Below are positions 1 to 5,499 of a stretch of 8,532 bases of DNA, one piece after another. Below the pieces are notes generated by a model, which searched no databases, was not told the DNA's origin, and saw only the letters and a list, made by a program, of their open reading frames with translations. A program made the translations under genes and the position numbers. Positions within the stretch are counted from its first letter, which is position 1, and every line of letters begins with the position of its first letter. Origin of the DNA: Lachnospiraceae bacterium UBA7784 (GTDB lineage: Bacteria; Bacillota; Clostridia; Lachnospirales; Lachnospiraceae); NCBI GenBank assembly GCA_002480925.1, contig DLDA01000034.1, positions 47,151 to 55,682 on the forward strand, in the 5' to 3' direction.

Positions 1-4
1 TGCA

Positions 5-44
5 TTAAAAAACAGTCCATACAGCAACCGCCATATGAACTGTT
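5..44 (-). terminator. Rho-independent terminator of ilvE
   Basis: Read on the minus strand, AACAGTTCATA (44-34) pairs with TATGGACTGTT (21-11): 10 of 11 positions pair, with one C-A mismatch and a 12-nt loop. A run of T follows directly (complement of the A tract at 7-12). It lies about 90 bases past the ilvE stop, so the heptamer array at 95-142 would be inside the ilvE transcript as 3' UTR. Hairpin and T tract are seen directly; termination activity is inferred. Confidence 0.65.
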
Positions 45-67
45 CATTCAAAAACTATAATTGTTTA

Positions 68-142
68 CTAACCCCTAGCTTTTGGGTTCTGTTTCCTCAA
101 ACCTCACACCTCTCACCTCTCACCTCACTTAACCTCACTTAA
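68..142 (-). repeat. Heptanucleotide (GAGGTNN) repeat array A at the 3' end of ilvE
   Basis: On the plus strand, units of ACCTCNN stand head to tail at 101-107, 108-114, 115-121 and 122-128. Degenerate units lie at 95-100 and at 131 onward. On the minus strand this reads as GAGGTGA/GAGGTGT units beginning at the ilvE stop codon (TGA, 135-137). The last ilvE codons and the first bases of UTR form a near-duplicate decamer (GAGATTAAGT then GAGGTTAAGT), so the array extends into the coding end. The distal part (68-79, CTAACCCCTAGC) is nearly identical to 5361-5372 beside array B1 (11 of 12 bases), which points to a dispersed repeat family. A 5-bp inverted repeat, AACCC (70-74)/GGGTT (84-88), lies in the tail. 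Confidence 0.75.
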
Positions 143-1169
143 TCTCATGCACCCAGTTATCCGGATCAGCTATCTCGCCCTCCTGGATACCAGTAAGAGT
201 GCTGCGAAGCTTGGCCAGTGTAGGCCCTATCTCGTCCATTCCGCTCTTTATATTGGTGATCTTTCCATGGTCGTTGATACGTCCGACAGGAGAGATAACA
301 GCGGCTGTACCGCAAAGGCCCATCTCATCGAACTCGCCGTCCTCGACCTCAGAGAGAAGGATCTCACGCTGCTCTACCTTCATGCCAAGCAGATTTTCAG
401 CGATATAGCATAGAGACCTTCTGGTAATGGAAGGCAGGATAGAATCTGACTTTGGAGTCACGAGAGTCTTTCCCTTGTCCTTTATGAAGATGATATTGGC
501 TCCGCCTGTCTCCTCGATCTTTGTTCTGGTGGCGGGATCGAGATACATATTCTCATTGAATCCCTTCCTGTGAGCCTCCATGATAGGATGTAATGACATA
601 GCATAGTTAAGTCCTGCCTTGATACCGCCGGTGCCGTGAGGAGCTGCTCTGTCGAAATCAGGGATCATAACCTCAACCGGCTTCAGCCCACCCTTGAAGT
701 ATGGACCAACAGGAGTTACAAGAATACGGAACATGTACTCGTCAGCTGGCTTAACGCCTATTACAGAATTGTATCCGAACATATATGGGCGGATATAAAG
801 AGTAGCACCGCTTCCAAAAGGAGGGACCCAGGCCTCATTAGCCTTTACAACCTTCTCAACGGCCTCGACCCATCTGTCGACAGGGAAGGCGGGCATCTCA
901 AGACGCTCGCAGGAATCATGCATCCTGGCAGCATTTGCATCCGGACGGAAGCATACGATCCTGCCGTCCTTAGTATGATAAGCCTTCAGTCCCTCGAAGC
1001 AGGACTGTGAATACTGGAGCACGCAGGCACACTCACTCATAGTGACTGTGTGATCCTTTGTCAGCTCTCCGTCATCCCATTTACCATCCTTGTACATGGA
1101 AACATAGCTGTAATCTGTCTGTCTGTAGTTGAAATCCAGGTTACTCCAGTCAATGTCTTCTGGTCTCAT
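135..1169 (-). CDS. ilvE: Branched-chain amino acid aminotransferase (EC 2.6.1.42)
   Basis: PLP-dependent cytoplasmic enzyme that reversibly transfers the amino group between glutamate and the 2-oxo acids of valine, leucine and isoleucine, the last step of their synthesis. The 344-aa length and motifs fit the longer BCAT class (fold type IV): SCFEGLKAY (57-65), YIRPYMFG (125-132) with a conserved Arg127, GIKAGLNYA (182-190) where Lys184 is the expected PLP-Schiff-base lysine, EETGGANI (219-226), and CGTAAVISPVG (286-296). I see no CXXC redox centre of the mammalian type. The start is set by AGGAGGT at 1177-1183, seven bases upstream of ATG. The gene stands alone with its own promoter and terminator; no other ilv/leu gene is in the window and the leader is too short for a T-box. 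The C-terminal codons merge into repeat array A. Confidence 0.95.
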   Translation of the reverse strand: MRPEDIDWSNLDFNYRQTDYSYVSMYKDGKWDDGELTKDHTVTMSECACVLQYSQSCFEGLKAYHTKDGRIVCFRPDANAARMHDSCERLEMPAFPVDRWVEAVEKVVKANEAWVPPFGSGATLYIRPYMFGYNSVIGVKPADEYMFRILVTPVGPYFKGGLKPVEVMIPDFDRAAPHGTGGIKAGLNYAMSLHPIMEAHRKGFNENMYLDPATRTKIEETGGANIIFIKDKGKTLVTPKSDSILPSITRRSLCYIAENLLGMKVEQREILLSEVEDGEFDEMGLCGTAAVISPVGRINDHGKITNIKSGMDEIGPTLAKLRSTLTGIQEGEIADPDNWVHEIK

Positions 1170-1204
1170 TTCTTTTACCTCCTAGTAAATTTATAGCTTT
1201 TATA

Positions 1205-1233
1205 ATTATACACCTTTTGGGCGATTATGAAAG
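1205..1233 (-). promoter_or_regulatory. Probable sigma-A promoter of ilvE
   Basis: Minus strand: a perfect -10 TATAAT (plus-strand 1205-1210), 17-bp spacer, and a weak -35 CTTTCA (1228-1233, 3 of 6 matches to TTGACA). It lies between the terminator of the upstream operon and the ilvE ribosome binding site, giving a leader of about 30 nt. The -10 is convincing; the -35 is poor. Confidence 0.55.
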
Positions 1234-1266
1234 AAGTTTTTTTGGATTGGATAAAAATTACAAAGT

Positions 1267-1292
1267 AAAAGACCGGCTGTTAAAAGCCGGTC
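1267..1292 (-). terminator. Rho-independent terminator of the zinc-ribbon/YARHG operon
   Basis: An 8-bp perfect GC-rich stem, GACCGGCT/AGCCGGTC (1271-1278 with 1285-1292) with a 6-nt loop. On the minus strand it is followed by TTTTACTTTG. It begins only six bases past the stop codon at 1299-1301. The plus strand also has CTTTTG after the stem, but no plus-strand gene ends there. Confidence 0.85.
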
Positions 1293-1298
1293 CTTTTG

Positions 1299-2714
1299 TC
1301 AGGAACTGATCGAACTGTCGGCCTTTATCTCGTAGCCCGCAGTAATCAGATCGTTTAAAAGATTGTCAGTGCTGGAATAGTAATCATATGGACTTTGCAG
1401 CCTTGAATCATCCTGACCTGAGTTATACCAGAGGGAGCCATCTGACTGTTTTGCTACATTAGGGAACTCGACGTATGTATAGCCTGTCAGATCATCAGCG
1501 AACCAGTCATCATACTTAGCCTTAAAAAGCACTATACATTCTTCAGGATAGTCGTTGATATCGTCTGCCGAATTAGCGACTGCCGTCACGCATCCGATAA
1601 ACTTAAGGCTTTTGATATCGTCCGACTGGTCGCGCAGGTATTTACTGGCATGTCCTGCAAGCTGCTTTCTGTCAGTGGCTGTAAGCTCTGTAGGATCTGT
1701 TACAAGAGTATCTGTCTTTCCGACCTTAAAGGTCTTTTTGGCAGGAGAATAGACATGTCCGTGTGAAGGACTTGTGTCGCCCTCAAATGTAACGGTAAAT
1801 TCCTGATCCTTCTTTGTAAGGTAGAGCCTGCCATCGGAATCAGTTACACCCTGATCACTGCTTACAGAAAAATCATAGTTGTTAAAGTCGCTGTCATCTG
1901 TATCGATCACAGGGGTTAGATATGGAAGAGCACCGGCGTAGCTTATGCTTACATCCTTGAAAGGATCGATAACTTCTACTTCACGAAATCCATTAACAGT
2001 TACTGCCTTTTTTAATCCAAATATGTGAAGCCCCAGCTTTTTGGCATAAGCCTTGCTGTATTTGACTTTTACAACAACTTCATCAGAGTTTGCAAGCTTT
2101 CCCTGAGCCTTGGTCTTTACCTCGGGCTCTATGCTGTCTACAAATGATTCGATGAGCATGGCTTTTTTGAAGTCTCCACCCAGACTTGCAAGGTCTGAAT
2201 AATCTTCAAGATCCTTATCAGACAGCCCGTACAGCTTTGAAAGCTTTCTGCTTAGTTTATCCTGGTCGATATAGGCCCAGGCGGATCCATATTTGTCATA
2301 TCCCTCGCATTTTACCTTGACGAAATCACTGATAATATAGGTATGACGGTAGAAATGGATCCCAAGGATCAGGACTACTACCGCGCACACAGCGGCAACT
2401 ACGGCTATTATAAGCTTCTTGTTTACAGGCTTAGCCGCTGCTGTGGCAAAAGAGACATTCTGAGGTGCTTGTGCAAAAGCCTGGCCAGCATTCTGACTTC
2501 CCTGTCCTGAAGCCTGAGTGCCGTACTGTCTTGTCTGTGCCGAGGACTGGCCACTATTCTGACCTGCCTGATAAGGGAGGCCATCTACCTGATTCTGCCC
2601 CTTATTATCAGTGCCCTGGCTTCCTGTCACTGATCTGTTGACCGGAGCGCCGCATTTTTTACAGAATTTATTTTCCGGAGCCACTGGAGCCCCGCAGTTT
2701 CTACAATATTTCAT
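1299..2714 (-). CDS. Zinc-ribbon, single-pass membrane protein with large extracytoplasmic region
   Basis: 471 aa, function unknown. Order of parts: a zinc ribbon at 1-25 with CxxC pairs Cys4/Cys7 and Cys18/Cys21; a Gln/Gly/Ser/Ala-rich low-complexity linker (29-95); one hydrophobic helix at about 101-122 preceded by two lysines; then about 350 residues predicted outside the cell. The first outside domain (about 128-250) has the pattern VKVKCEGYDKYGSAWAYID (133-151) and later LANSDEVVVKVKY (207-219). This resembles repeats I know from uncharacterised Firmicutes zinc-ribbon surface proteins with a GYDGYG-type motif. The remaining region (260-471) is acidic, Asp/Ser/Tyr-rich and unrecognised. 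The topology recalls TcaA-like proteins, but homology is not shown. Last gene of a three-gene operon: its start lies 12 bases beyond the YARHG gene, with GGAGGAAG at 2717-2724. Confidence 0.8.
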   Translation of the reverse strand: MKYCRNCGAPVAPENKFCKKCGAPVNRSVTGSQGTDNKGQNQVDGLPYQAGQNSGQSSAQTRQYGTQASGQGSQNAGQAFAQAPQNVSFATAAAKPVNKKLIIAVVAAVCAVVVLILGIHFYRHTYIISDFVKVKCEGYDKYGSAWAYIDQDKLSRKLSKLYGLSDKDLEDYSDLASLGGDFKKAMLIESFVDSIEPEVKTKAQGKLANSDEVVVKVKYSKAYAKKLGLHIFGLKKAVTVNGFREVEVIDPFKDVSISYAGALPYLTPVIDTDDSDFNNYDFSVSSDQGVTDSDGRLYLTKKDQEFTVTFEGDTSPSHGHVYSPAKKTFKVGKTDTLVTDPTELTATDRKQLAGHASKYLRDQSDDIKSLKFIGCVTAVANSADDINDYPEECIVLFKAKYDDWFADDLTGYTYVEFPNVAKQSDGSLWYNSGQDDSRLQSPYDYYSSTDNLLNDLITAGYEIKADSSISS

Positions 2715-2726
2715 CGCTTCCTCCGA

Positions 2727-3416
2727 TCAGTATGGCCAGTCGCCATCCTTCTTCCTCTTAGAGCGTTCTGCCGACATCTTATCGAGATTCTTTTTCTCGA
2801 TCTTGGAAATCTTTACATCATTCATATCAGTAAGAGAGGAGTCAGGCTCGTACCAGTCCTTATTATTAAAGTAATCATTCAGATCAGCGGCCTTAAAGGT
2901 GTATCCATGCCTTGCGTAGATCTCATTGATGGCAATGCGGAGATCATAGTTACTAAGAGACTTTATATCGCTTTTGGATATAGATTTGTCTGAGCTGTCA
3001 GCGAGGATATAGTCTTTATCTGAATCCTCATCCGCTTCTGAATCATCATCCTCATCTGTGTACGAGTCTTCATCGTACTCATAATTATCTTCATCTTCAT
3101 CATAATCAGAATCTGTTTTGCCTGAATCCACTGTGGTAGAGCTCTTGCTCTCCTTGATATCCCCGGCGAGAGAAGAGTAGTCAGTAAGCTTTTCCACGGG
3201 CTGGTCGATCACGGTAGCGTCTCCTCTGGCCTCTGCATTATTCTTTTCAGCCCTATCCCTTGATGTTCTTGTCTTGTTAACGAATGGCGTATTTATCAGC
3301 CCAAGCCTTGAAGCGATAAGTAAACCAATACAAAGAGCAGCAATAGACGCTATTATTATGATAGCTATTATAACACCCTTCGGCAGACGGGAAGGTTTTG
3401 GAGTCTTATCACTCAT
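2727..3416 (-). CDS. YARHG-domain single-pass membrane protein
   Basis: 229 aa. A short basic N-terminus (Lys/Arg up to residue 13) precedes a hydrophobic helix at about 14-36. A Ser/Thr-rich stalk with a strongly acidic Asp/Glu/Tyr segment (about 103-135) follows, and then a C-terminal YARHG domain (about 150-214). The signature Y167-A-R-H-G171 lies in LRIAINEIYARHGYTF, and the second half has the typical DWYEPDSSLTDMNDV run with closing Leu-Asp helix. YARHG domains (Pfam PF13308) are extracytoplasmic and of unknown molecular function, common in Firmicutes surface proteins. The helix has no lipobox cysteine at a cleavable position (Cys29 is mid-helix), so it is probably an uncleaved anchor. 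GGAGGG at 3423-3428 supports the start. Middle gene of the operon, with only 15 and 12 bases to its neighbours. Confidence 0.88.
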   Translation of the reverse strand: MSDKTPKPSRLPKGVIIAIIIIASIAALCIGLLIASRLGLINTPFVNKTRTSRDRAEKNNAEARGDATVIDQPVEKLTDYSSLAGDIKESKSSTTVDSGKTDSDYDEDEDNYEYDEDSYTDEDDDSEADEDSDKDYILADSSDKSISKSDIKSLSNYDLRIAINEIYARHGYTFKAADLNDYFNNKDWYEPDSSLTDMNDVKISKIEKKNLDKMSAERSKRKKDGDWPY

Positions 3417-3431
3417 ATTTTACCCTCCATA

Positions 3432-4208
3432 TCAGTAATCGAAGTTGCTGAACAGTTCTTCGAGAGACGATGCTTTTTTCATCAGATACTGTGCAACAAG
3501 CAGCTCCGGAACATGTGCAGCTACAAGTATTATTCCAACTACAGATAGAACGATGCCTGAGATAGAAAGTATAAGTCCCAGGGTCTGTACTGTTTTGTTG
3601 GAGGTATTCTCTTTATTTACAAGAAGGAGGACCATAGCTATGCAGCCTAGAACAAGTCCTGCTATGTTTGATGCCTGTCCTATAAGACCCAGTGAGAACT
3701 TAATTGAAAGGATAGCCATTACAAAGCATGCAACCTCAAGTCCCTCACTCTTTGACTTAGGAACGAGGCGGTTCATATTCGCTCCCATGTAATTGAGGGT
3801 CTGACTTGCCTTTGAAGGGCCCTGCTGGTATGGTCCCTGACCATAAGCGCTGTTGAACTGCTGATTCTGCTGACTATAACCGCTGTTCAACTGCTGATTC
3901 TGCTGTCCATAACCGTTGTTAAACTGCTGATTCTGCTGTCTATAACCGTTGCCAAGCTGCTGATTCTCTTGGCCAAAGCCACTGTTGACCTGCTGATCAG
4001 AAGAAGCATTGCCGTTAGACTGCTGGTCCTGTGAGACATCCATTGGACCTACAGGCTGCTTTGCCTGGTCACTGCTGTTTTCTTCTCCAAGGCCAACCTC
4101 TGCATTTGACTGGTTTGCAGTCATATCATCCTCTACATGAGCGCCGCAGAACGGACAAACCTTTGCTCCATCCGGGAGCTTCTTTCCACAATTTCCGCAA
4201 AATGCCAT
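3432..4208 (-). CDS. Zinc-ribbon protein with Gln/Asn-rich repeats and about three membrane helices
   Basis: 258 aa from the chosen start. A zinc ribbon at 1-24 (Cys4, Cys7, Cys18, Cys21) is followed by an acidic Gln/Ser-rich linker. Four tandem 11-residue units of the form GYxQQNQQfNs occupy 77-120. The C-terminal half has hydrophobic stretches at about 156-176, 180-198 and 207-232, then a short charged tail ending FDY; its style resembles DUF4190-like membrane domains. The ribbon and repeats are probably cytoplasmic. A longer reading from 4253 is open, but I reject it: GAGGAGGAAA at 4213-4222 fits the ATG at 4206-4208, and the promoter places the transcript start at about 4250. First gene of the operon. 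Function is unknown; a partner or scaffold role for the two downstream proteins is inference only. Confidence 0.82.
   Translation of the reverse strand: MAFCGNCGKKLPDGAKVCPFCGAHVEDDMTANQSNAEVGLGEENSSDQAKQPVGPMDVSQDQQSNGNASSDQQVNSGFGQENQQLGNGYRQQNQQFNNGYGQQNQQLNSGYSQQNQQFNSAYGQGPYQQGPSKASQTLNYMGANMNRLVPKSKSEGLEVACFVMAILSIKFSLGLIGQASNIAGLVLGCIAMVLLLVNKENTSNKTVQTLGLILSISGIVLSVVGIILVAAHVPELLVAQYLMKKASSLEELFSNFDY
3849..3980 (-). repeat. Four tandem 33-bp repeats inside the zinc-ribbon gene
   Basis: Exactly 132 bases make four imperfect copies of a 33-bp unit, each encoding 11 residues (GFGQENQQLGN, GYRQQNQQFNN, GYGQQNQQLNS, GYSQQNQQFNS). The conserved core on the plus strand is CTGCTGATTCTG. The period is a multiple of three, so copy-number change would alter linker length without shifting frame. 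Confidence 0.9.
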
Positions 4209-4212
4209 TTGG

Positions 4213-4222
4213 TTTCCTCCTC
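4213..4222 (-). promoter_or_regulatory. Ribosome binding site that fixes the start at 4208
   Basis: Minus strand GAGGAGGAAA stands about six bases before the ATG at 4206-4208. No comparable site precedes the alternative ATG at 4253, which would also lie at or upstream of the predicted transcript start. Confidence 0.8.
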
Positions 4223-4256
4223 TGCCGAAAAAATGTGTTGTCTTTGTGTCCAAAAA

Positions 4257-4285
4257 ATTATAACATAATAAAAAGCTGCATTCAA
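4257..4285 (-). promoter_or_regulatory. Sigma-A promoter of the zinc-ribbon/YARHG operon
   Basis: Minus strand: -35 TTGAAT (4280-4285), 17-bp spacer, perfect -10 TATAAT (4257-4262), with an extended -10 TGn immediately before it. The predicted start of transcription is near 4250, giving a leader of about 42 nt. This is the best vegetative promoter in the window. Confidence 0.82.
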
Positions 4286-4349
4286 GTAAATCAGACCTTA
4301 TGGATAGTGAGAAAATATGATAGATTATATGTATATTTATTCTGGATTC

Positions 4350-4355
4350 AGGAGG
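4350..4355 (+). promoter_or_regulatory. Ribosome binding site that fixes the start at 4361
   Basis: AGGAGG lies five bases before ATG 4361. The same frame is open back to 4031, but that extension overlaps the divergent zinc-ribbon gene and its promoter and reads as non-natural protein. I found no clear plus-strand sigma-A promoter between 4286 and 4349; this AT-rich stretch has only weak -10-like strings such as TATGAT (4316-4321). Confidence 0.8.
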
Positions 4356-4360
4356 ATAAG

Positions 4361-5287
4361 ATGAGTGATACAGAAAAGAGAACCATTTCGATCATCTGCT
4401 ATCTTGCAGTAGTGCTTATGATGGTGCTTCTGTCGATAATGTCTGATGAAAGGGAGGTGATCTTTCCGGAGGTCGGAGCTATTGCTGCCGGAATGTTTCT
4501 GACTCCGCACAGGTCATGGATGACGAATGGCAGGAGGATGTTTGCCCTTCTTCTAGTCGGAGGAGTCATTGGCATGGGAATAGTCAGATTTCTTCCCCTG
4601 CCGGTAATGGCACAGATGATAACAGGATATATAGCGGCTCTTCTGATACAGTCGCTTTCCGGGACGTCATTTGTTCCTATGATTTCAGCTCTGGTGCTCC
4701 CGGTTCTGCTTCAGACCAGATCCATATGGTATCTTATTTCACTTGTGATCTTTTCTCTGACAATAATAGGGATAAGAAAGCTTCTTGAGAAAGGTGGCAT
4801 AAAGGACAATGAGGAATATATACCGATGGAGAGGTCGATAAAACCTTCTCTTACGGTCTTTCGGATCATAATGGCTTCTATTATGATTGCAATAGCTCTT
4901 GGCACAGGGCTTAGATTCATCGCGGCTCCGCCTCTCCTTGTCGCCTTTACAGAACTGTCAGCCCACAACAACAGGGTAATCCGTCTTCATCCGATAAGGG
5001 TGATAATGCTGATGCTCCTATCATCTGCGTCAGGCGCCAGGCTGCGTCTTCTCTTTGCTGGCCTGCCAGCCTGCTTCACACTCCTGGCAGTGCTTATCTC
5101 TACGATGATATTTCTCGTCGTCTTCTATAATGCCGGACCAATGGTGCCGCCGGCCGGAGCAGTCATGGTGCTTGCTTATCTGGTGCCAGAGAAAGCGCTG
5201 CTTATCTATCCATTAGAGATATTGATCGGAATTGGTACGTTTGTGGGGGTCTGTGTGGTCAGGGAGAGGATAGGAGTTAGGGTATAA
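4361..5287 (+). CDS. Multi-pass integral membrane protein, HPP-like, function unknown
   Basis: 308 aa, very hydrophobic, with probably eight or more membrane segments (about 9-27, 35-48, 59-76, 84-100, 105-117, 122-138, 165-187, 212-226, 232-256, 261-277, 281-300). The sequence falls into two halves separated by a polar loop (about 139-163). The first half carries FPEVGAIAAGMFLTPHRSW (35-53). The second half carries AAPPLLVAFTE (188-198) and MVPPAGAVMVLAYLVP (261-276). The PPAGA string in a late helix resembles the motif of HPP-family membrane proteins (Pfam PF04982), but the leading His is replaced by Val (Val262), so membership is tentative. Some HPP relatives have been linked to nitrite transport in plastids and cyanobacteria; I would not transfer that role. 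It is transcribed away from the zinc-ribbon operon and converges on yhaM. Confidence 0.72.
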   Translation: MSDTEKRTISIICYLAVVLMMVLLSIMSDEREVIFPEVGAIAAGMFLTPHRSWMTNGRRMFALLLVGGVIGMGIVRFLPLPVMAQMITGYIAALLIQSLSGTSFVPMISALVLPVLLQTRSIWYLISLVIFSLTIIGIRKLLEKGGIKDNEEYIPMERSIKPSLTVFRIIMASIMIAIALGTGLRFIAAPPLLVAFTELSAHNNRVIRLHPIRVIMLMLLSSASGARLRLLFAGLPACFTLLAVLISTMIFLVVFYNAGPMVPPAGAVMVLAYLVPEKALLIYPLEILIGIGTFVGVCVVRERIGVRV

Positions 5288-5352
5288 GAGATTTACAAGT
5301 ATCAGAATGAAGGTAAAACATACAGGATCAGAGCCTTGTTAGTATCAGATCA

Positions 5353-5400
5353 ACTCGCCCCTAACCCCTCGCACCTCAGACCTCGCACCTCTGACCTATT
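5353..5400 (-). repeat. Heptanucleotide repeat array B1 in the convergent intergenic region
   Basis: Plus-strand units CCCTCGC (5366-5372), ACCTCAG (5373-5379), ACCTCGC (5380-5386), ACCTCTG (5387-5393) and a partial ACCT (5394-5397). Degenerate units run back to about 5353. It begins with CTAACCCCTCGC (5361-5372), matching 68-79 beside array A at 11 of 12 bases. It has the same orientation as array B2. Confidence 0.8.
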
Positions 5401-5402
5401 TT

Positions 5403-5425
5403 GCTAAGGAAGTTCTCTTCGCTAG
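5403..5425. other. Imperfect inverted repeat between arrays B1 and B2
   Basis: CTAAGGAAG and CTTCGCTAG pair around a TTCT loop: 4 bp next to the loop, two mismatches, then 3 bp. Neither strand has a T tract after it, so it does not look like an intrinsic terminator. The rest of 5288-5495 shows no gene and no convincing terminator for either converging gene. A short direct repeat AGTATCAGA occurs at 5298-5306 and 5341-5349. Confidence 0.35.
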
Positions 5426-5471
5426 GTTCGACCTTCGCTTATCAGCTCGGTCTCACCAATCTCACAGAACG

Positions 5472-5499
5472 ACCTCGCACCTCAGACCTCGCACCTTAG
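5472..5499 (-). repeat. Heptanucleotide repeat array B2 abutting the yhaM stop codon
   Basis: Plus-strand ACCTCGC (5472-5478), ACCTCAG (5479-5485), ACCTCGC (5486-5492) and ACCTTAG (5493-5499). The fourth unit contains the yhaM stop codon (TAA, plus-strand 5496-5498). B2 and B1 share the 21-bp consensus of three alternating units and stand about 75 bases apart. Confidence 0.8.

Noticed and set aside
95..142. CRISPR array interpretation of the ACCTCNN repeats.
   Set aside because: Units are 7 bp, contiguous and without unique spacers; no cas gene is nearby.
636..1010. Plus-strand open frame antisense to ilvE.
   Set aside because: Shadow of the aminotransferase reading frame; no own ribosome binding site or recognisable domain.
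1184..1265. T-box or other riboswitch upstream of ilvE.
   Set aside because: The leader from the predicted start is only about 30 nt, with no room for a T-box and no leader terminator.
4209..4253. Fifteen-residue N-terminal extension of the first zinc-ribbon protein (ATG at 4253).
   Set aside because: The predicted transcription start near 4250 excludes it, and a strong ribosome binding site at 4213-4222 serves the ATG at 4208; zinc-ribbon proteins of this type begin just before the first CxxC.
4031..4360. Upstream 110-codon extension of the HPP-like membrane protein.
   Set aside because: It overlaps the divergent zinc-ribbon gene and its promoter, and AGGAGG at 4350-4355 marks the ATG at 4361.
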